Origin: Sialis fuliginosa
Taxonomy: Eukaryota > Arthropoda > Insecta > Megaloptera > Sialidae
Length of the DNA stretch: 64,000 nucleotides
Direction of reading: 5' to 3'
Assembly: GCA_961205875.1 (NCBI GenBank)
Contig: OY540812.1
Coordinates: 29,955,098 to 30,019,097 of the forward strand
Shown here: piece by piece, positions 10,905 through 20,839 of the stretch
How positions within the stretch are numbered: the stretch's first letter is position 1
Layout: each line of letters begins with the position of its first letter
Notes under the pieces: model-generated
Database searches by the model: none
What the model saw: only the letters and a program-made list of their open reading frames with translations
What the model was told of the DNA's origin: nothing
Translations under genes and position numbers: made by a program

Positions 10905-11973
10905 AGGTTGGATCCAGACTATCGAGTCGGTCTCGGTCCGGTCTCGGCCCAATAAAATCTTATTGTATTCATATTAATGAGCTGCTCTCGGTTCGGTCTC
11001 GCTCCAATCAAATCTTATGGTATTCATATTAATGAGCCGCTCTCGGACCGGTCTCGCTCCAATAAAATCGTATGGTATTTATATTAACTCACAAGTTTAT
11101 AGCACGCTTTACTCGGTGATCAGTACTAAAACAATTGACAACGAACTGAAATTGCTATTCGCACTATGGGTACAATCAATGCCAGGTTCGATCACGCTAA
11201 AATCAGGGACTTGAACCGGAATTTATTTATGGTTCGGGTTCGGTTCGGGTTCAAACATAAATTTCGGTTCGGGTTCGGGTTTGGGTTCAATATGGTGCAA
11301 ACTATTTGGATTCAAAAACCGTTATTTTTTTAGGGTTCAGGTTCGGGTTCGGGTTCAAGTTTGTAATTGAAAGAAAATTATTTTGTTCGAAAAAAAATTA
11401 TAATTAACAAATAAAACATTTTCTGAAGAAGAAAAAAACATTAATAGCCATTAAAATATTGTTATAAAAAAGGGCAAAAAATAAAATTACATTTTAAAGA
11501 TTGAAATTTCTATTTTTCAGATTTTTTTTGCTAACTGAAATGTAATTCAGTTATAGTATTAAAAAAGAAAGAAAAACATATGTAAATTTCAGTAGTTGAC
11601 TTGATAAGTCACATGATACCATAAAATTCAAACAGATTTCCAGTATTAGTACATTTTATAATCTCTTAAAAATTCTTGGAGGAAAATATTAAAAATAATT
11701 TATTGAACTTTTTAAAAGTATATGGTTACCGGTTATCCATGAAAAGGTTCGGGTTCAGATTCAGGTTCGTTGACTTTGAGATATCGCGGTTCGGTTCGGG
11801 TTCAAGTCCCTGGCTAAAATATTCTTCGATACTGTATCGGAGCGTGATTGGACCGAGATCTGACCGATACCTATAGTGTGAATGATTTCATTGGATATTG
11901 TTTATTTATATTTTATTGGAGCGAGACCAGACCGAGCTGATCCGAAAGCGGATCGATAGTGTGGATCAAACCT
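10905..11973. mobile_element. Inverted-repeat element with GGTCTCGGTCC-type internal repeats
   Basis: The ends AGGTTGGATCCAGACTATCG and CGATAGTGTGGATCAAACCT are inverted. Interior stretches near 10920-11070 and 11845-11960 carry repeated GGTCTCG / CGAGACC words. A hAT element is inserted at 11204-11812. A second partial copy follows directly (11975-12143) and ends with CGATAGTATGGATCGACCCT. Confidence 0.7.
11204..11812. mobile_element. hAT element with GGTTCGGGTTCGG subterminal arrays, nested
   Basis: The ends CAGGGACTTGAACC and GGTTCAAGTCCCTG are inverted, and the flanks are a perfect 8-bp duplication GCTAAAAT (11196-11203 and 11813-11820). Tandem GGTTCGGGTTC words fill 11225-11360 and 11745-11805. 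The core is AT-rich and non-coding. The neighbouring partial copy of the host element at 11999-12050 lacks this insertion and so acts as a related empty site. Confidence 0.9.
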
Positions 11974-11974
11974 A

Positions 11975-12143
11975 TGGGTACAATCTATGCCAAGTTCGAT
12001 CACACTCCAGTATAATATTCTTTGCATTTTGATGTACCGGAGCGAGATTGGACCAAGACCTGACCGATACCTATAATATGAATGATTTCATTGATTGAGG
12101 CGAGATCGGACCGAGACCGAAACGATAGTATGGATCGACCCTA
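11975..12143. repeat. Partial second copy of the 10905-11973 element
   Basis: GGTACAATCTATGCCAAGTT at 11976 matches 11168 onward, and the copy runs through CCGGAGCGAGATTGGACC to the terminal repeat near 12143. It is truncated at its left side. No coding content. Confidence 0.6.
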
Positions 12144-12539
12144 AAATGGATATTGGAAATAATTAAATCTATACATATACATATGTATGTATATAATAAA
12201 AAATTCAGTTTATTCAAGGCTGAATTTAATTTAATATTTTTATAAATTTATACATATACCGGATTTTTATAATAATTTAATTTCAAGCATATTTTAGAAA
12301 CAAATATTTACTCTCTTCTTAATAATGTTGCGACAAATATATTTTCAGTTTTCCAAACAGAAGTCGGAAAAAGGACACTTGTGGACCGTTTGACCTATAA
12401 AGCTAAGATTTGGTAAATATCGTGAATGGTATACCAATATTAGAACTGGATTTTAAAAGTATTTTTTTAGGTTTTGGAGGGGCGCGAGTATCAAATGAAA
12501 GCTGATAATAATTCAAGGAATTTAAATTTATAAACCTTT

Positions 12540-12915
12540 TTACTTTCATGTTCTGAAAGAAATGGAAGTATTGTATGTTAATACCCAATACCGTCTGATT
12601 GTACTACCTTCAAAACTTAAAGAAAAAATAATTCTGCATGGCGGCTGTCCATGTGTCTGTGTGTGTGTGTGTCTGGATGTAGAATTTTCTTTCGTTGACG
12701 ATAACTATTGTAAAAATGCACCGATCTGATTTATTTTTGGGGAAAATGTTTGTCTCAGTGAGTACTCCAGACCTATTGATTTTTGTGCTAAAATAGAGAG
12801 TTACTTGTTTTATTAGTAACATGAGTTCATGAGAATTACAAAAAACAAGCCCCTTAATCCAAAAAAATCGAAAACTTGCTCTTATAGCGGCCATAACTAG
12901 TGCCTTTACCTTATA
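12540..12915. repeat. Family U fragment joined to a family R tail
   Basis: The left part (TTCATGTTCTGAAAGAAATG, GATTGTACTACCTTCAAAAC, GATGTAGAATTTTCTTTCGT) is family U, also at 13870-14190 (reverse), 15890-16540 and 54815-55265. Near 12795 it switches to the right end of family R (TTATTAGTAACATGAGTTCA ... GCGGCCATAACTAGTGCC). This looks like insertion or recombination between repeats. The minus-strand open frame 12610-12921 spans the junction and is not considered a gene. Confidence 0.6.
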
Positions 12916-13865
12916 GTACATTTGAATTATCTGTTATCTAATAGACTAACTATTAATTAAATATAACTAGTGATTCTTAACTTTACTAAAATTAAATTAA
13001 ATCGTCAAAATTTGCTCCGATCCTCGATGTTACGACACTTGCTTCGTAGTTACGTCTTTCTTTGTGGCATGATAATTTTAATGTCCGAGTATAAATCTTG
13101 CAAAAAAGGCCGGAAAGATATTTTTATTTCGTTGAAGAAAAAGGATAAGGTGAAAGAGAATTACGCATAATATATTCTCTGTTAGGAAACTTAAATGAAA
13201 ACAATCTGACACAAATAACATTTTTTAGAAATATGTATATGGAGGATTATGAGATTTTAAAAGAATCCTTCTTCAAGACACTCACCGAAATTAAAAATAT
13301 ATAATATTACAACTCAGAAAACTGAAGACAAGTTTAAAAAATTTACGGACGCAATATTTCATATTGTATTAAAAAGTAGAAATAATCTTGTCATAATTTT
13401 TTTCGTTTTATATTTATATTTTTAACTTGTTGAATCTTCATAGTGTATCTTGCAGGTACACTAGGGTATTAAAAATATATTTGTTCTCATTACGAAATAA
13501 ATTAGTTTATGACCTAAAATAAATCCTCGCGCAAGGATTGCCCTGTAGTTCAATTTTAAGGGAGAGGGGGGAGTTCCATTTCCCATTTAAATAACATTGG
13601 GAAAATGATTCATTAGACTCATGTTGGTATTACTGATCCATGACATCTGATGAAATTTTTTTAAAGATATCACTTCATAGATAATAAAATTATGTACAAA
13701 AGTGTCCACAAAGTCAAATCCCTTAATTCAACGGATTATAAGTCACAGATATTAAAAGTTATATTAATATTTTATGAATAATATTTGTTAAAAACATCTA
13801 AAAGGCTCTCACAATTAAACTATTGTATTTATAAAATTAAGTTAACTCTTTACTGGTATTGTGTG
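12916..13865. other. Unassigned AT-rich stretch
   Basis: No recognised element or gene. The plus-strand open frame at 12970-13170 has no domain, no splice context and background composition. Confidence 0.4.
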
Positions 13866-13869
13866 GGCC

Positions 13870-14190
13870 GGCCCCCTCAGACGTATTAATTAGTATTTAA
13901 AATTCAAATTTTGAGGGTGTTTTTCACCCCTTCAATGGCTGTCCTTTAGGTTCAATTGAAGTACAAATGTATCAAGTCTTATCAAAATTAGTGAGATAAT
14001 ACTCACAACGTTCACTTCTTAGACGATAAAAGTTACAAAATTTCGAGTATTTCCAAAACCTCTAATCCGATTAGCACCAAAATCAATACGTCTGGAGTAC
14101 TCACTGAGACAAACATTTTCCCCAAAAATAATTCAGATCGGTGCATTTTTACAGTAGTTATCGTGAACGAAAGAAAATTCTACATCCAGA
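13870..14190 (-). repeat. Family U, reverse copy
   Basis: Inverse of 16255-16510: GTCTGGAGTACTCACTGAGA, CGGTGCATTTTTACAGTAGT and GAACGAAAGAAAATTCTACA correspond to the forward copy. It is non-coding. Confidence 0.65.
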
Positions 14191-14351
14191 CAACAAATTC
14201 CCCCCAAAAATATCGACTTTTGAAAATTTGACTTTTTTTTAAAAACGAAATATCTCAAAAACTATCAATGATAGCGTAAAAATACAAGGGATCATTTTTG
14301 TAGGAAAATTTATATAATTTATTTAAAAAAATATTTTGCTGCACAAAACTT

Positions 14352-14820
14352 TTGTTTAAATATATTTTATTTTTATTTATTTAAAAAATTTAACTGAAAA
14401 TTTGGGGCACATGTCAACTCTGAATTTAAAAAATAAAAATATATGCTGTAGCTTAATCATTCCTGAGTATGTAGCACTTTGAAAATTTATGAACATATGA
14501 AAACTTTATGAAATATTAATTTTTTTAGGTAACGACGCGCGAGTCTTAATAGAGTCGATAATATAGCATTTGCAGTAAATGTTGAACGCTCCGACACAGT
14601 CGCGCAGTGATACGTCCAAGCAAGCGCGCTAAGACTCACGCATCATTACCTAAAAAAATTAATATTTCATCAAGTTTTCATATGTTCATAAATTTCAAAA
14701 CGTTACATACTCAAGAATGATTAAGCTACAACATATATTTTTATTTTTAAAATTCAGAGTTGACATGTGCTCCAAATTTTCAGTTAAATTTTATAAATAA
14801 AAAAAATATATTTAAACAAA
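14352..14820. repeat. Long hairpin (inverted repeat) element
   Basis: The left arm (TTTGTTTAAATATATTTTAT, AACTGAAAATTTGGGGCACA, ACTTTATGAAATATTAATTT) is mirrored by the right arm (TTAATATTTCATCAAGTTTT, TGTGCTCCAAATTTTCAGTT, ATATATTTAAACAAA). Arms are about 190 bp around a ~90 bp spacer (near 14540-14630) that is richer in GC and itself partly inverted (GACGCGCGAGTCTTA / TAAGACTCACGCATC). It is a foldback-type element; superfamily unknown. Confidence 0.8.
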
Positions 14821-14989
14821 TTTTTTTTTCGATTTTTAAGTACCGTTAAAAATCTTCTTTTAACTAGTATTAAACATATGTAAAAATTAAAAAAATCGGT
14901 AACAATAAGAAAAAAAGTGTGCAGTTATTTATGGAATGACCGAAATGCATATAATTTGGCCCTTACGTTACTACATTACATAAGAGGAA

Positions 14990-15120
14990 AAGAAAATTGA
15001 CAGGAAATTCTCGATCTCGATAGTCATGTATACAAAACGAGACCGAGACGAGATTGACACGAGATTGCTTCAATTTTCACGAAACAGGATCGAAACGAAA
15101 ATTCAACGTGTAAAATATAA
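14990..15120. repeat. GAGACGAGATT-type short-word fragment
   Basis: Repeated words such as CGAGACCGAGACGAGATTG resemble the internal repeats of the 10905-11973 element and the 6963-7030 fragment. The rest of the flanking sequence (to 15500) is unassigned. Confidence 0.35.
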
Positions 15121-15509
15121 GTCTTTCTCACGTGCAGTTCTTTTCAAAATAAACTTATAATGCACGCCACTGCTGTGTTTATTTTGTTATTTAGTGTAGC
15201 TAAATATTTTCATTGGATTAATTTTTATGACGCTAGGCGCGAAAATACGATTTAATTAAATCAGTTTTGTTAATAAAAGGGGGAACTAATAATTGTATTC
15301 GTAAATACGGGGTAAAATAAGTTAGGCATGTGTATATAAGATAAATATCATGTACATACATATTTTTTTAATGCTACTAGAAATTTAAATTTGTATTTTA
15401 TGATGTTTTGTAAAATAAACTGCCCAGGTCACAATGGTTTCTTATTTGTTTGATATTTCAACAGTTCGACACTTTTTATATATTTAATTGACAGTTGGAA
15501 GAAAAAATG

Positions 15510-15880
15510 CTTTTAATTTCATAGGTAACTAGATTATTCAAACATATTATTATAAAATTATTATTTTTTGGTAAATTCAAAAAAGATGCAAAAAAAAGAA
15601 TAGAACATAAATTATAGATAATAATATTCTCTATAACTTGTATCTAAAATATTTTTTCTAATACGTACCGTTTAAAAAAGAATGCAAAAAATTCAAATTT
15701 CTTAAAAAAAAAATTTTGGGGGGAAAAATGAACAGAACATAAATTATAGATAAGAGCATTTTCTAGAACTTTAATCTAAAACATTTTTTTCTACTGCGCA
15801 CCGTTTCTAAAATAATTCGAAAAATTGACATCAGTAAACATCCGTTTCCGGTTTAGTGATGATTTTAAAAAATAGGAGGT
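15510..15880. repeat. Partial relative of family S
   Basis: ACATAAATTATAGATAATAA occurs twice (near 15604 and 15732), followed by GTAAACATCCGTTTCCGG, both shared with the right part of family S (8315-8420 and 51825-51935). It is non-coding. Confidence 0.5.
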
Positions 15881-15889
15881 GCACATCTA

Positions 15890-16540
15890 GAGTATACAAG
15901 AACCTTAAGTTTGAAATTTCATGTCTACAAGTCTCACCGTTTTGGCTGTAGAGCGTTCACAGACACACACACAGACGTCATTGAGATATTGGTCGTACGT
16001 GGTTCAGGGACCCTCAATACGTGTAATTCCGTTGAAATCTCGATTCGAATTTTTTCATGATCACTATACTTTATTGTATAGTACATTTCATGTATGTATA
16101 AAAAAGTAAAAATCATATGTATTACTTCCATGTTCCGAAGGATGATATGAGCTGATTCTGATTGTACTACCTTCAAAACGTAAAGAAAAGTTGATTTCCG
16201 TATGGTGGCTGTGCGTGTGTATGTGTCTGGATGTAGAATTTTCTTACGTTCTCGATAACTACTGTAAAAATGCACCGATTTGAATTATTTTTGAGGAAAA
16301 TGTTTGTCTCGGTAAGTACTCCAGACCTATTGATTTTGGTGCTAATCGGATTAGGAGTTTTGGAAATTTTCGAAACTGTAACTTTTATCGTCTAAAAAGT
16401 GAACGTTGCGAGTATTATCACACTAAGGGACATTTCTTATTTATACGTGCCTAGACAGCCATTGAAGAGGTGAAAACTACCCTCAAAATTTTATTTTTAA
16501 ATACTAATTAATACGTCATTAATTCATGTTGCCTTAGAAA
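15890..16540 (+). repeat. Family U, longest copy
   Basis: It contains CTACAAGTCTCACCGTTTTG, TTACTTCCATGTTCCGAAGG, TTGTACTACCTTCAAAACGT, ATGTAGAATTTTCTTACGTT and AATGTTTGTCTCGGTAAGTA, shared wholly or partly with 12540-12790, 13870-14190 and 54815-55265. Open frames on both strands overlap but carry no domain. Confidence 0.6.
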
Positions 16541-17400
16541 CAAATTAAAATTGTCAAATTAGTTATTATTATTATGTTTTTTAGAAAATTAATATAAATA
16601 ATACAAAGGTGAGTTTTGATTCTGACAATTCCTATTGAAATTTTTCATATATTAAAAACTATTAATTTTTTTCTTGTGTTGTCCCGATAAGAAAAGTTTT
16701 AGTTTCATTTGACTTCCGGTACCACCAGAAATTAAAAAAAATGGACAACAAACCAAAAAAAATATTTGCTAGTAAAATGATAGATTATAAATTATCTCTG
16801 AAAATTGATATGATGAAAATAAAATACATAAAAAATTGTTTTGTCTTATAAAGAAGATACATGCGCCTCTGAATTCGATTATCCTCAAATCATTATTGCG
16901 CTATCAAAAAAATAGTTAGCTTGATACACTTTAAACGGGGTATTAATACTATGATGTTCTCTATGGACTTGTTTTGAAATTTACAACAGCGGTATTTCAG
17001 TTCACTTAAGGCCTGGGACGGAATGTTAAGAGTCCATCACTTCCCCCGGTGACACGTTATGAAATATTATATAAAAAAATTTTCAACGTAATACCTGAAG
17101 ACATTTTTTGCTCTTCAAATAATTTTGGTCACTTGTTTCATAAAAATAGTCTTCACATATTTTTTTAGTTTTAGTTTAACATAATTTTCATTAATCATGC
17201 CACACAGGGCCCCCTAGCAGCCCCACCCCCAGACCGCTACTCTGATTGTACATTATATTTCAGAACAACCCTTGCTATTGCATATGCGCTAAACATTAAT
17301 AAACGTCATGGGACTGTCATACAAGTTTGATACCCCGTTCAATAAATTAATAAAAATTTTGTACAAAAAATTGCTACTAACTCATTTTCTATATAATCAT
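16541..17400. other. Unassigned intronic stretch
   Basis: Background AT-rich sequence within the large ferlin intron, downstream of the zinc-finger gene. A C-rich patch at 17200-17232 looks like a transposon remnant. No gene was seen. Confidence 0.4.
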
Positions 17401-17401
17401 G

Positions 17402-17407
17402 TTTATT
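17402..17407 (-). promoter_or_regulatory. Candidate polyadenylation signal of the zinc-finger gene
   Basis: On the minus strand this is AATAAA, about 83 bases after the stop codon at 17490. The motif is common in AT-rich DNA, so the assignment rests on position. Confidence 0.35.
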
Positions 17408-17408
17408 A

Positions 17409-17489
17409 ACTTCATTTTTAACAGGCTTTACATTTACAACTAATTTCACATTGGTCGCATTTAAAAAACTATTAACTAATTAGAATGTG
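17409..17489 (-). pseudogene. Decayed C-terminal zinc finger beyond the stop
   Basis: Directly after the stop, the minus strand still carries finger-like sequence out of frame: CACATTCTAAT (from THSN) and TTTAAATGCGACCAATGTGA (FKCDQCE). Comparison with upstream units shows one base missing in the CAT codon of finger 13 (GGACAT-AAATTA reads GGACAAAATTA here). This shifts the frame onto TAA. A fourteenth, degraded finger therefore lies downstream. Confidence 0.75.
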
Positions 17490-18737
17490 TTAATTTTGTC
17501 CATTCAAATGAGTCTTACGTTTAAAACTCTGTTCACATTGGTCACATTTAAAAGGTCGTTTATTAGAATGGGTTAATTTATGTCCATTCAAATTTCTTTT
17601 TTGTTTAAAACTTTGTTCACATTGGTCGCATTTAAAAGATCGTTTATTAGAATGGGTTAATTTATGTTCATTCAAATGAGTCTTACGTTTAAAACTCTGT
17701 TCACACTTGTCGCATTTAAAAGGTCGTTTATTAGAATGGGTTAATTTATGTGAAGTCAAATAACTTTTTTGTTTACAACTATATTCACATTGGTCGCATT
17801 TAAAAGGTCGTTTATTAGAATGTGTTAATTTATGTTCATTCAAAGCTCTTTTTTGGTTACTACTATGTTCACATTGGTCGCATTTAAAAGATCGTTTATT
17901 AGAATGGATTAATTTATGTTCATTCAAATGAGTCTTACGTTTAAAACTCTTTTCACACTTGTCGCATTTAAAAGATCGTTTATTAGAATGGGTTAATTTA
18001 TGTAAAGTCAAATAACTTTTTTGTTTACAACTATATTCACATTGGTCGCATTTAAAAGGTCGTTTATTAGAATGGGTTAATTTATGTGAAGCCAAATCTC
18101 TTTTTTGGTTACTACTATGTTCACATTGGTCGCATTTAAAAGGTCGTTTATTAGAATGTGTTAATTTATGTTCATTCAAATGAGTCTTACGTTTAAAACT
18201 CTGTTCACATTGGTCACATTTAAAAGATCGTTTATTAGAATGGGTTAATTTATGTGAAGTCAAATAACTTTTTTGTTTACAACTATATTCACATTGGTCG
18301 CATTTAAAAGGTCGTTTATTAGAATGGGTTAATTTATGTGAATCCAAATGACTTTTTTGTTCACAACTATATTCACAGTGATCGCATTTAAAAGGTCGTT
18401 TATTAGAATGTGTTAATTTATGTCCATCCAAATGAGTCTTACGTTTAAAACTCTGTTCACACTTGTCGCATTTAAATGGTCGTTGACCAGTATGTATTAA
18501 TAGATGCTGTAGTAAATTACATCTACGTTTAAAGTCTTTCATGCATAAATAACATTTATATTTGTTCAAATTCACACTCTGGATAGTAGATCTTGACTTA
18601 TAGTTAATTGTTTTATTACCATTGCTTGAATTTAAATATTTATCACTGTTATTTGTTTCTTCACTAAAATAATTTTCTTCGTGATTATTTGTAATGCCGG
18701 TGTCTGTCAGATTTTCTTCTTTAACTTCCGAATCTCC
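17490..18737 (-). CDS. C2H2 zinc-finger protein, exon 2 (finger array)
   Basis: Exon 2 starts after a CAG acceptor (18738-18740) in phase 0, matching exon 1 at 23175-23276. It begins with about 55 acidic, Asn/Glu-rich residues (GDSEVKEENLTDTG...), then one canonical finger with a TGQRPF linker. Eleven intact 28-residue fingers of the form FKCDxCExSxxxKxxLxxHKLTH follow, and finger 13 loses its histidines by frameshift. Linkers read HSNKRPF or HSNKRSF instead of the usual TGEKPF. Contact positions -1/2/3 fall into few classes (R-T-H, Q-S-Y, Q-R-D/A/N), and fingers 5-13 follow a repeating three-class order. A nuclear, sequence-specific DNA-binding role is expected from the family; the target is unknown. 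The unrearranged frame and intact splice sites suggest a functional gene. Confidence 0.92.
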   Translation of the reverse strand, partial: GDSEVKEENLTDTGITNNHEENYFSEETNNSDKYLNSSNGNKTINYKSRSTIQSVNLNKYKCYLCMKDFKRRCNLLQHLLIHTGQRPFKCDKCEQSFKRKTHLDGHKLTHSNKRPFKCDHCEYSCEQKSHLDSHKLTHSNKRPFKCDQCEYSCKQKSYLTSHKLTHSNKRSFKCDQCEQSFKRKTHLNEHKLTHSNKRPFKCDQCEHSSNQKRDLASHKLTHSNKRPFKCDQCEYSCKQKSYLTLHKLTHSNKRSFKCDKCEKSFKRKTHLNEHKLIHSNKRSFKCDQCEHSSNQKRALNEHKLTHSNKRPFKCDQCEYSCKQKSYLTSHKLTHSNKRPFKCDKCEQSFKRKTHLNEHKLTHSNKRSFKCDQCEQSFKQKRNLNGHKLTHSNKRPFKCDQCEQSFKRKTHLNGQN

Positions 18738-18740
18738 CTG

Positions 18741-18915
18741 GAAAATGATAATTTATAACTCGATATAATGTAAGTTATTTAACAATATAAAATTAGAAAT
18801 TAACGCACATGAAAATTGATGTACAAGGGTTGTTTTAAGAAAATTTTTTAACTGCAAATACCTTCTTTTTTTGTTTTTTTGGTCTACACTTTGTATATTT
18901 CTCTTTCACAAATTA
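18741..18915. other. Start of zinc-finger gene intron
   Basis: This is the minus-strand intron directly upstream of exon 2. The intron runs from 18738 to 23174 (about 4.4 kb) and is mostly filled with MITEs and repeats. Confidence 0.7.
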
Positions 18916-19149
18916 TCCAGTATTATAAAGGAGCTAGCAAGCACTTTTAAATGGGGTATCAATTCTGTATATAGTATCTATGGATTAGCTATAGAATTTA
19001 GAGCATTGATACTTCACCTTATTATAACACAGTTGGCGTCTCTGATCGTACAAAATAATTCTTCAATGGAATCTGTCAGTTAGGTTTAAAACCTCATTTG
19101 AAAGTGCTTGCTAGCTAGCAAATTTTGCTAGCTCGTTTATAATACCGGA
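18916..19149. mobile_element. MITE with TCCGGTATTATAAA ends, copy 1
   Basis: The ends TCCAGTATTATAAAGGAGCT and AGCTCGTTTATAATACCGGA are inverted. The interior, including AATGGGGTATCAATTCTGTA and CACAGTTGGC, is shared with 24787-25609. It is 234 bp, non-coding. No certain target duplication. A further end is at 60149. Confidence 0.75.
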
Positions 19150-19355
19150 CATTAAACTTTTTAATATTTTTCTTTCTACTAGCAATTTTTCAACTACACA
19201 AATTAGTTTTTATAACTGCAGTTTTAATTTTTTGAACTACAGAAACTAGCTACAACTACACACTAACATAAAATAACCCCTATTGAGGTAAGTATTAGAA
19301 TATTCACTACTGGAAAACGGAGAAACTGTGGTTTATTAGTCACTTTAAATAAAAA

Positions 19356-19640
19356 TGTACACCTTAACCACAATAAAACAATCAATCGACACGTGTTTCG
19401 ACTTCACAAGAAGTCCTCATCAGGAGCCTAACAGTTCTAGATTGATACAGTTTTGGTCAAAACCTATATTTATACTAAAAGGGCTTATCTCGCTTTAATA
19501 ATTCAAACCAATTCTGAATCATTTAGTATAAATACGTATCAGTCTGGAACTGTTAGACTCCTGATAGGGACTTCTTGTGAAGTCGAAAAACGTGTCAAGC
19601 AACATTGTTTAAATGTGGTTCAGGTGTACATTTTTAGTTT
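19356..19640. mobile_element. Inverted pair of Penelope-type ends with hammerhead-like motifs
   Basis: The segment 19356-19440 is an inverted copy of 19540-19636: GTACACC / GGTGTAC, then TTTCGACTTCACAAGAAGTCC against GGACTTCTTGTGAAGTCGAA, and the AACAGTTC end. Read on the minus strand, the first copy contains CTGATGA (19423-19417), a 6-bp stem GACTTC/GAAGTC with loop TTGT, GAAA (19399-19396) and ACACGTGTC (19396-19388). This is the order of a minimal type I hammerhead ribozyme as described for Penelope-like retroelements. One G (19416) is extra between core and stem, and stem I is not evident. The second copy has a damaged core (CTGATAG). No reverse-transcriptase frame is present. Confidence 0.55.
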
Positions 19641-19679
19641 AAGTGTATTAGAATATTATTGAATTAATAACTCGATATT

Positions 19680-20830
19680 AAAAACCTGTCCCGTGAAATA
19701 GTTAGGGCAAGGTATCGAAACCCCTTTGTCTAACAAGCTCTGATTATAGTCCAGTAAATGACGGTTATCACCTCTCAATTCTTTGAACATGAATGAATTG
19801 ATTTGAAATTTTGACAGGTGGCAGAGAATAGCACAAGAAGTAAAAGTGGCCCAGTGCTGACGTGTGCTTTTTCTTGGGGGTGGAAATTTTTTCGGCCAAA
19901 ATAACCTCGGGAATCGATAAAGGGATTAATTTCAAGCTAAAAATGTATTATTAATTTTTTTTTGATAAACCAATACTTTTCGAGTTTTTCGCGATTGAAA
20001 CCTAAGAATTTTTATTGAAAAGAACCGAATTTTAAACGGTTTTTCACGAATAACTCAAAAACTAAGTGTTTTATCGGAAAATTCTAAACAAAATTGTAGC
20101 TTATTAAAAAACAAAGAAAAGTGCAATACAAACCGAGATATGACTCATTAACGTTGAGTATGAATTCGCAAACTACTGTTTAAATGTTCAACATCAAATA
20201 GCGGGAAAACAAAGAAAAATTTGGGGAAAATTCACAGAATCTTTCTTAAAGTTATTGAAAAGAGCTTCAAAATGAGCACTGCTAAAAAGAGATATGATAC
20301 AAATAAAATTAGTATCAATATTTTTCAGCGTAAAAATTATCAATAATACCCCCACCATTATCACCAAAATCAAAATTGGACGAAAATCCTTTTACTTGAG
20401 TACTATCAATGTGATCCAGGAGTTTTGACCGTTTTAAAAGCATGGTTTTGAAAAAAAGTTTGTTTGAAATGAGGATAGATTTTTTATAATTTCAAAAAAA
20501 TTGCCTTTTTTTAATTACTCAAAAACTAATGCAGATACGAAAAAATAGCAAGAATAAAAAAAGCTGGGATTTTTAATTTACTATAAGTTTTTTTGTTGTT
20601 TTCTGTAGCATTAAAAATAACTGAGTTATGAACGTTTGAAGTTTGCATGTTACAGTGAAAGTCCTCTTTCCCTATCCCTTTTAACGGAATAATTTTATAT
20701 ACACCTTTGTTACGGTGTTAGAAAAAAACGTGTAAAAGTCACCATCGATATTGTGCCGGCGTTGCGAGATATGTCACGAAAAACGGGTTTTCATGAATAC
20801 CACGCTTCCTATGACTCGGAAGTCAATGGG
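19680..20830. repeat. Probable dispersed repeat, unassigned
   Basis: Motifs such as TTTTTCACGAATAACTCAAA and AACTAAGTGTTTTATCGGAA resemble a widespread insect repeat type, but no second copy or termini occur in this window. No gene. Confidence 0.35.
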
Positions 20831-20839
20831 GGGTATTAT

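Noticed and set aside
12610-12921. Minus-strand 103-codon frame
   Set aside because: It spans the junction of two dispersed repeats (families U and R).
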